Source: Vanilla planifolia
Taxonomy: Eukaryota; Streptophyta; Magnoliopsida; Asparagales; Orchidaceae
DNA: 64,000 nt
Reading direction: 5' to 3'
Assembly: GCA_023846275.1 (NCBI GenBank)
Contig: CM043870.1
Coordinates: forward strand, 12,223,527-12,287,526
Made by a program: the position numbers and the translations under genes. The notes below the pieces were generated by a model. The model saw only the letters and a list, made by a program, of their open reading frames with translations. It searched no databases and was not told where the DNA came from. Positions within the stretch are counted from its first letter, which is position 1. Every line of letters begins with the position of its first letter. This document shows, one piece after another, positions 29,701-38,700 of this stretch.

Positions 29701-32700
29701 TTTTCTTAATGAATTTGTTATCCTGGTAAGAGAAATCAATTCTCCGAGAAAAATTTAGTATTGAGAGAAGAGGGTTAAAGATGAAGTGCTTGGGAGTAAT
29801 AGAATCAATGAAGGCTTTTGAGGCACTATTTTGATCAACAAGTGCACCCTCAGTAAAGGTTAGAGTTGGAGCAATGATATCCCCATCAGTGGAAATCTAA
29901 AGAGAAGAAATATTCGAATTATCATTTGTTTTAGAATTGTGTAGTTATAGTGTATCTTGCCTTGGAGGAGGTTTTTATTTTCATATTTTTTGCTTTTCCA
30001 TCTTGAAATTCTCAGCGGGTTGTTGATTCTCATGAATAAGCTCAAGGTTTAGATGACAATTTAATTACTTGTGGTTGAGCCTGCGACAAAAGGAACAGAA
30101 ATCTTGGAGATTTTCGTACTCCATGGTCTGCCGAAAACTAACTGGATCATTATCAATCAATATTTTATTTGGTAGCTCATTCTAAAGATTAATTTCAACA
30201 TATGTCCTTACAACATTGGGTTGGACAAGGGAAGTAGCTGATGCATTGATCTTCAGAGGTTCTTCAATAAGATGACCAATAAAAAAAGGGGACCTTTGTT
30301 AAAAAAGTGCACAGACATATGTGGAAGTGAGGTCCAAATAGGCACAGTTAATGGCTCAAACTTTGTATAGAAAAAGGGGACAATTTGAAGATTCTCATGG
30401 GAAAGCTCTGGATCGTCTGCACTCTATACAGCCAACACCTAAAGAAAGTCCCTTCATGTTTGAATTGAATTAAGATGTGTCGGGGATCCAATAACCCGAT
30501 TGAGAAGAATCCTCTGATCCTAATTGTCAAAAATCACTTACACAGTAGATCCATGTTAGAGCGATTCGAAGAAAATTTTCTATGCAAAGTAAATCTAAAG
30601 GGGTTGGAAAGCTAATGTACATCCTAGCCTATGAATAAAATTGTTTGTTTGCCTTTGTAAGTGGCTGCATCTCTCATAATGGCCGCAAGATGTAGGCCGC
30701 GAGATGTAGGCATTGTGGGAAACACTCTGTGAAATTCAAATGCTCGATGAAATCAGGAGTGCATCACCCTGGTTACAGGAGCGAGAGCACAAGAGAGCGA
30801 AATCGGAGTTGCAGCCATGGACTGTTGCGAAGTAGTGGTCTCAAACTATTGTGTTCGTGGACTGTCGAGGTCATGGTGTCAGACTATCACGGATTCAAGA
30901 TTTTGGACTATCGTGGTTGCGATCTCGGTTTCAAAATTGCAGAATTGCGGAGTAGCCGTAGAACCACTATAATAGTTTGTTATATTTTGACTTGTGGTTG
31001 TTATTTCTTGCTGTTTGGGATAGATTAGTTGTTGTGGATTCTCTCTTTTCATACACACATTATACATCATTTTGAGGTGCTTGGAGTTCTATTGTTGTAT
31101 AGATTTTGTCTTCTTATGATGTTTATTTGAGTTGCTGTCGTTGGATAGATTAAGTTTAACTTGAAACTTTGTATTGTGATTTAGTTTGGGCATGATGTGT
31201 ATTTTGCTACTAAAGGTTACAAACCAAACCCATGTATGTTGGCTTGCTATCCCTTGCACTTATTAAATCATTCTTACTAAGAGTATGATCCTTCATTTAG
31301 TGATAAAATGATTTGTCAAAACCAATTGGGTTTTATTCATTATTAGCAAAAGAGTTTACTTTACACGAGCATTTGAGTTTTATGGACTTTATCACTAAAG
31401 AGTACCTCACCTTTGATGACATTAGCCTTTCCACCTTTATTACTTATATGTATATTGATTGTTATCGTTTAACTGTTTTGATTAGTATTAGTATGGTTAA
31501 CTTCATTTATTTGTATGCCTTATATGCTCTATAGTTATAGTTGATTCCTTATCAACATTCTTATGTTATGCATTTGCATAATGGGAATATAGTTGAGAGC
31601 ACCTATAGATGACTTGTATCACTTTTACATAATAATTATCACGTTTTTATATTTGTCTCTCATCACATATTTGATCATATGTATATGGTACTAACCACTT
31701 ATTTTGATTTGTGGATAACATCATTTACTTAGTTTAGCCTCGTCACAACTCCACTTCAACCTATTACACTCGCGTCTATTCTTATTCTAGCTACCATCTC
31801 AACTAGCTTGAGCTTATCATCCACTATGGACCTTATTTTAACTGTTGCCCTTGTGCCTACTATACCATTCAATTTAATCCTAAGGTTACCCTATTAAACT
31901 TTATTACCCTTAACTTCTCTTGAAGCAATCAATGAGTTACCTACTCCTTAGTCTATCAGCAACTTGTTAGTTTTAACCTCACCTTTGCCTACACCTACTA
32001 AGGGAGTGCTTCATGATGAACCTAGTTTTGAGCTGTCTTTGCACTAGCATGATAATATTATGAATGAGTTTCTTACTACACTTACTATTGATGTACTCGA
32101 GCTTATAGCTTGTCCATCTTCATTTATTGATGACATCAGTTCGTAGGTGTTTGACTTTATCAGAGCTTATTGACCATATTTATATTTAGCCTATTAGCTT
32201 ACTAATGATAGCCTCATTATTGATATCTCCATCTCTACTTTCATCTAATCACTTTTATTTTGTCTTCTTCTAAACCTTAACCTACTACCCTTGAAGAAAC
32301 AAAGTAAAAAAAATTGTTTAACATTATTATTGATTATTAATCCACTCCCTTGAACACATATGATACACTTCTACAATAATATGTAGTTCTTCTTTATGCA
32401 TGTCTCTTTTGGAGCATTGACGGGAGGATACACCATTGTTAGTGTTACACTTGCATGGCATATTGTGAATGTTGAGTAGCATTGGTTATTCTTTGTTTTT
32501 TAGAGAATGCATAACACAATTTCTTACCTTTCTAAGTTGCACTCCACTTAATTAGTGCTTTGGGTTGGGTAGAGGGTGGGAGGGGAGATATTTTTAGTAT
32601 GTTTATATTGTATCTATAGTATTTCGAGACAACTAATGGGGTTTAGTGATGATTCCCAAAGTATTCAGTTTAAGTTGTCATTTTTATGAGGTGGTTGTAG

Positions 32701-35700
32701 TAAAATAGTGTAGTTGTGTTTTTACATCTTTTGCATAAGTAGTTAGTGTATTGTTATGTATCATGATGTATTTTGAAGTTTTACATATGCAACGTGTGAC
32801 GTGTATTTGTTAGAGTTTTTAGATGCCCATTTTGATGACTATTTGGAATAAATTGGGGTTTACCCTTTTTTGGGCTGCTTTCATATGCATTTCTTATACT
32901 TCTTTAGATGATCATGTAGACACAAGTCATGTTCAATGGTTTGACCCATATCATCTTTGAGGATGGGTCAAACAAATTACATTGGGCGGTTCATGAATCA
33001 CACACTGTGGTCTGATGAACTGCATGGGGTGGTTGACCCCCTTTGGAGTTTGGTGTTGTTTTAGATGTTTCCATGATTCCTTAGCAATGTAAAGCCCATA
33101 TAAAGGTTCGATTTGTGATTGCATAGATCTTTATGCATCTTTGAAATGAAAATGATGCTTGAAAGCTTGTTCTAGTTTAGTTAGGTTTATTTAGAGAGGA
33201 AATGGATCGACCTTACCTCAAGGCAACCTCAAAGGAGGTCCAAGTCAAAAAAAATGCTGCTGTGATATCACTGGTGATCTCCTCAAGTTATCCCATAGCT
33301 TGTCTTCCATTTTTCACTAACTTCAATCTCCAAACTTTTTCTTTTGCTGACTATAAATCTTTCTCATTTCATTGTTGAACCATTTTTAGAAAAAATTGGT
33401 AACATACCCTATGAATAATATAGAGTAGTCTTTTATTCTTTAAATTTCATACATTTTTAGAAAAAGAATCATTGGTTTTGAAAATATTTTGAGCAAAAAC
33501 CCCTTAACCCAAAATTTGTTACAACACTATTGACATTTTGAAATTTAAAATGAGTTTTTCTCCCATCAAACAGTTTCAACATTTAATGAAATTTTAGGGC
33601 ATCTTAGATTCATGAGTCCTTCGATAATTTTGATATTCAGTACTTTTTATTTTGAGGTCATTTCGTGGGAGTTTCAGTTGCATAAACTTATTGTTTTCTA
33701 AATCCAGTGTTATTTCTTAGTGAGCTTACTGTTTGGGTTGGAATCTATATCAATGCTCATCTGATCGAGTTGAAAATTTCAGGGTAGTTTGCATTCACAT
33801 AGAACTCAAATATACATGTTTAATGCTTAAAAAAAATAGCCTTTTGACAGTTTTCCTTGTTTATTTTTCTTATTCTCCTTTTCCTTTCTTTCATCAATGC
33901 TAATCGTGCCTTCCTCAAGGCTTAATTGGTGTCCACTTCTAGATCAGCTCTCCTAACCATTCTAGTAAAGCTTCAGTTCCTAGCCATTCTGGTATTATTA
34001 TGTTATCCTAATAATTCATACTTCAAATTTTCAGAATTCATTTGTCTGCATCGTTTTTAATTCTTGAAATAAGTCTTCCACAAACATATGTTCTATAGTT
34101 AAGTCATTATGTTATCTTAGTTTCTAATTATACTTATCAACAAATTTTATTATGGAAAATTTGATTTGCGTGACAATTGTTCCTCTTTTCAATGCAGGTA
34201 GGTATAGGGCACAATTTTCACACCAATTCAACAGGGTGGAAATGGAAGTTGTCTACTTGTTTGGGTGGAGATGGCTTTTCCCAAATCCGAAACAAAAGTA
34301 CCATTAACTTGTTCCCAGGATTTGATGTGAGAATAGCTTGGAGGGCAGAGTACATCCTACCACAGATTCAAGGGTAAGACACTTACACTTGATAAAGATC
34401 AGTGCATTAAAAGTCAGTGTGGTAGAAACAAGAAAAGTGAAAACGAAAAGAAAATTTAGTTTATTCCAAGTGTTCTCTTTTGCACATGGATCCTTTGTTC
34501 CACGTTTATGGGCAAAGAGACATTTATGAAATACTCAAGATGCTGTCTTTTGGATAGCCAACACTATTGAAAAGACATGAAGTGAACTAGGCAATGACAT
34601 GATTTTGTAGTCTTTGCACGATTAATGTGTTTTAGCTTCATAGAAGGATCCTTATGCTTGCTACCAAATGTTGCTCAATGTGCTTCTTAGCATTGCTTCA
34701 ACTACATCAATTTAACAACTATAATATTGGATTACATGAGCTTAAGTTTTGCAACTCTTGTTAACTTTGTTGCACATCCTACAATGTGCCCATGTACTTA
34801 TTGGATCTATCAAGTCATAGCTGTGAGATTAAAACATCAACACTTCTTAGTGATCAATTGCATTGACACTCAAGTATCCTTTTCATGTTGGTTTTAGTCC
34901 CTAATTACCAACTTCATAGGAAAGAATTTCACTCCTGATATAACTATGGTTTTTTGGCTAAGATTTGTATCTAATCTTGTCCACATCTGCTATTTGATAG
35001 TCATGCACCACCTAAAATCGGTATCAATAAGACACTACCTAAACTATGTATCAATGGGATATCCAACTTTGATTTTCATATGTGCTTTTGTTCAACTTTA
35101 TTAAATGAGACATAATTTCTGCACTAGTATGGAATTGCTCAATTTTAATTGTATGGATTGAATATTCATTCCAAAAGGTTCCTTTTGGATAAGATTTGTG
35201 AAGTTGTTGACCCATTATATCTATTGTACTTAAATGTTTTTCTCCTTTTTACAAGAGTTCATTTACATGGCTGTATGATTTACAAACTCTTCAATGGAGG
35301 ATTCATAACATGTTATATGAAGATGGCTATTCAATTGATCTTATGAGGAATTCTGTCAAGTGGTGTTGTGACTCGCATGTTGTGGCACAATAATTGTATT
35401 TATCTGAAATCCGACCAGTCATAGCCTCTACTAGTGTTCATCTATTCAGGCTTCTTGAGTGTCAAAACTAAAAATTGGATGTAGTAGTGACCTTGTCAAG
35501 AACTTTGGATAGGGTTTTGTGAATAGGCACTTTTGTTGGGCCCACCTTGTAGACCTTTGAAGTGATGGTGCTTTATGTGAGAAGGTGGTGAGAAGGAGAT
35601 ATGAGGGAGGCCCTTTGCACCTGCTTATGGCTGGCGGTGGACGACAACATTCGGAAGCATGTACTTGGATAATGTTTTCTTTATTGACTTTAAGGATTTA

Positions 35701-38700
35701 GCTCGTGGATCTAAACCTTGTATAGTGGTGAAGCTATAGTAGGCAAGACCTATTCAAAGGGATCTTTGGATGAAACTAGGGATTTCATTGAGGTTGCTGG
35801 ACTTCCAATGGAATTTTAAAGGGCAGAGAGCTTAGTGCAACCAAGAAAGGAAGGATGCTTGGGTTGTAGGAATTGGGTAAGCTGATGTGAAAGAAGAGAA
35901 TAATGACTAGAGAGAATTGAAGAGGGCGAGGGACTTGTATGTCAAGTGCTATGACGAGGTAAGAAGCATTGAACAAGGTTTTGCTCATGAATGTGCCCCT
36001 ATGCAATTCTTCTTTTATGATGGGTCCTTGAACCAATTCCCAAGTTGCTTATGACATTCAACCCACTTGTGAAATTCCCTTAGTCATGGTAAGAGAAAAT
36101 GATGGTGGTGGGACATGGAGACTTTTAATGAAGCAGTGCAAATGGATCCATTTGTAGTGATTGTGTGGGGAGGTGTTGGAGCAAAAGGTGATTGCTGTGG
36201 GGATGAGTGCGTCGAGGAGGCTAACAATGTTGCAATATAGGAGGAATATGACTGCAATAAGAACTTTGTGAACGAGTGTAGGTGCTATTTCGAGGGCTGT
36301 GGTGGCTAGGATGGGCTTGTTGGTACATCTTAAAAATTAGTAATGATGTGGCAGTGAACATGTGTGTGAATGCTTCCTTGAATAATTTGTACTTTGTGGA
36401 CCCCCCATGGAGGGATGATTTTGCAGTACTCCTTTGATTGGGCTAAGAATTCTAATTGCCCACAAGGTGCTCATGGTTTTGTTTCGAGACTTTTGCTTCT
36501 GTCAGTTGGCAAGACAGAGGGGTTGGTATTTAGTGGTGCAATGTGAATTGATGGGATGAAAGATTTGGAATGAGGAATGGTATTAATCTTCAGTTGGGAA
36601 ACCATGGCAATGATCTCGTCATCCTTGCTTAACCATTCTGTAGGAATAGGAGCTGCGTTTAGTGTGATCAAGGCCATGGTGGCATGTCATACAACCAATT
36701 TGCCACTCTCACTAAAAACCCATAGACCAAGAGGTGCATCATTGATATTTCAAAATCCATGCTTGTGATTGTATCACGCAAAGGGAGCAATGGGTTGTTT
36801 CAATGAGCATTAAGCTAGTTGGTGCCCATTTTGAGAACTAATGTAGTGGGTCAATTTTATAAGAGATTCTCAATCTTTTGTCTTTGTACAAAAGATGGAG
36901 ACACCTCAATGGCTTTTGGGTGGTCCTTGTTCTTATTGTATCATCCTTCACCACTTCATCATAAAAGATATACATATGATGTGGCAAGGTGGGATATGAT
37001 AGGGTTGTGAATAGTTCCTAGTCTTTGAATAACTTGAATAATTGTTAGTTTGGATTCATGGAGATTGACCTTCCAACCATCATCTAGTATGGTTATGGCC
37101 ACACCTATTTTGGTTAGTTTTATTGGCCTCTTGTATTGTTGGCTGCTAAGTGAATTTTGCCAAAATTTGATCTTTGGCCAAGGCTCCTTTGTGGAAGGGC
37201 TAGATTATGGTTAGGATTAAATGAACAATGAAAATTTGTGTGAGGGTGGATTTGAGAAAGGCTCTTGTAGTGAGAGCATGAGTTTACATATGATAAAGTT
37301 TGACCAGAAGCTTAAATATGAGGGTGTTATAGTTGTATGTTTTATTGGAAAGAAGGTCAGGCATTTCTTTTAATAAGGGAAAAAAAGCATGGACGTGTTG
37401 AATGTGGACAAAAAGCATGAGATTGGTATATCTTAGGCTATCTTTCATTGGATGTGAAATACCAAATTAAGTGCAAAAAAGATGCAAAATGAGGTTCCAA
37501 TAAGGGATAATGATCAAGGCAGTGGATCTTGGTGGCTGCTAGGCATCTTCATGACATCATTGCTATTTAAGCTTTAGCTGTGGATTAGGGAAAAGGGTTA
37601 TGGAAGTTGGCAAGAAAGAAGCATGCAAAACGACTAGGTCAAATCTTGCAAACTATCATTTTATTTTTTGACTTTTGTTGCACCATAAATAGTACAATAG
37701 TAGTGCTAGTTGCACAATTAGACCCAACATTTAGCTAGGTGCTAGGATGTTTTGTTTCTTATGGCACCATTGCAACAGTAATAATAGACCATGCAACTTT
37801 CATAGTAATTGAAGGGACATTGGCAATATCTTGCGAGCACTTTGTACCTTCTTTATAAATGCAGAAGGGAAACCAATTGGTAAACCCAGCCACTTTCTCA
37901 TTACGAATACCTCAGTATTTCCTTTGGTTGTAACGAATGCAATGGATCTTCATAGTGTATGCATGGGGGTTTTCTTGGCTTGATAAAATCCATAATGTTA
38001 CACAGTGATAGGTAGCAGACAATGCAGGCTATGTGCAATGGAATGACCTTCGTTGGATTGAGACCTACAGCATTGAGACCAATGGTGTCGCACAGGAGGC
38101 TGTTGCAGTGAGCTTAATAACACACCTTAACCAACTACACTTGTAGTTGGACAAGGGTTTATGGTTTGCCAACAAGTAGTGTATTTATTAGCATTATCAG
38201 TGAGGGCAATCAAGGGATTGCGTATCTAACATGCATGGTTATGCTAGCTACGAGAATTGAGTAAAGATGGGATTCACTAAACAAAGCATTGTCGAGGGGA
38301 TCATCGTCTTGTGAACCAAGGCACGATAATTATTTGTAACAACCATTCTCTTTGTGATGAAAGGCATATTTGGGAGTTGTTGAGGTATCAAAGAGGCTGT
38401 TTTGAGAAACTATCTTCAAAGCTTGCCCACAAAACATTTCCATTGGTTGTGGTATTGTTGGTGATGTGACTCCAATCCTTCTCATGATGTAATGTGGACA
38501 GGTTTTTGTCATTAAGAGTTCTATACTTTTCTATTTATGGGAAAGTCTTGTGACATTTTTTTGATATGGATGTATTATCTTGTAGGTTTTAAATCATTTT
38601 TGTGTAGATGTAGTTCATTGAGGTGAAGGTATTCTTTCTGGGTTGAGACGCTTAGATTTTGTGTATTCTTTATGTAGACAAGGACCATCGTGTTAGGTAA

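Noticed and set aside
30729..31028. Possible zinc-knuckle frame (HCGKHSVKFKCS-like)
   Set aside because: Too short, spacing does not fit CCHC, and it is in the opposite orientation to the adjacent LINE ORF1.
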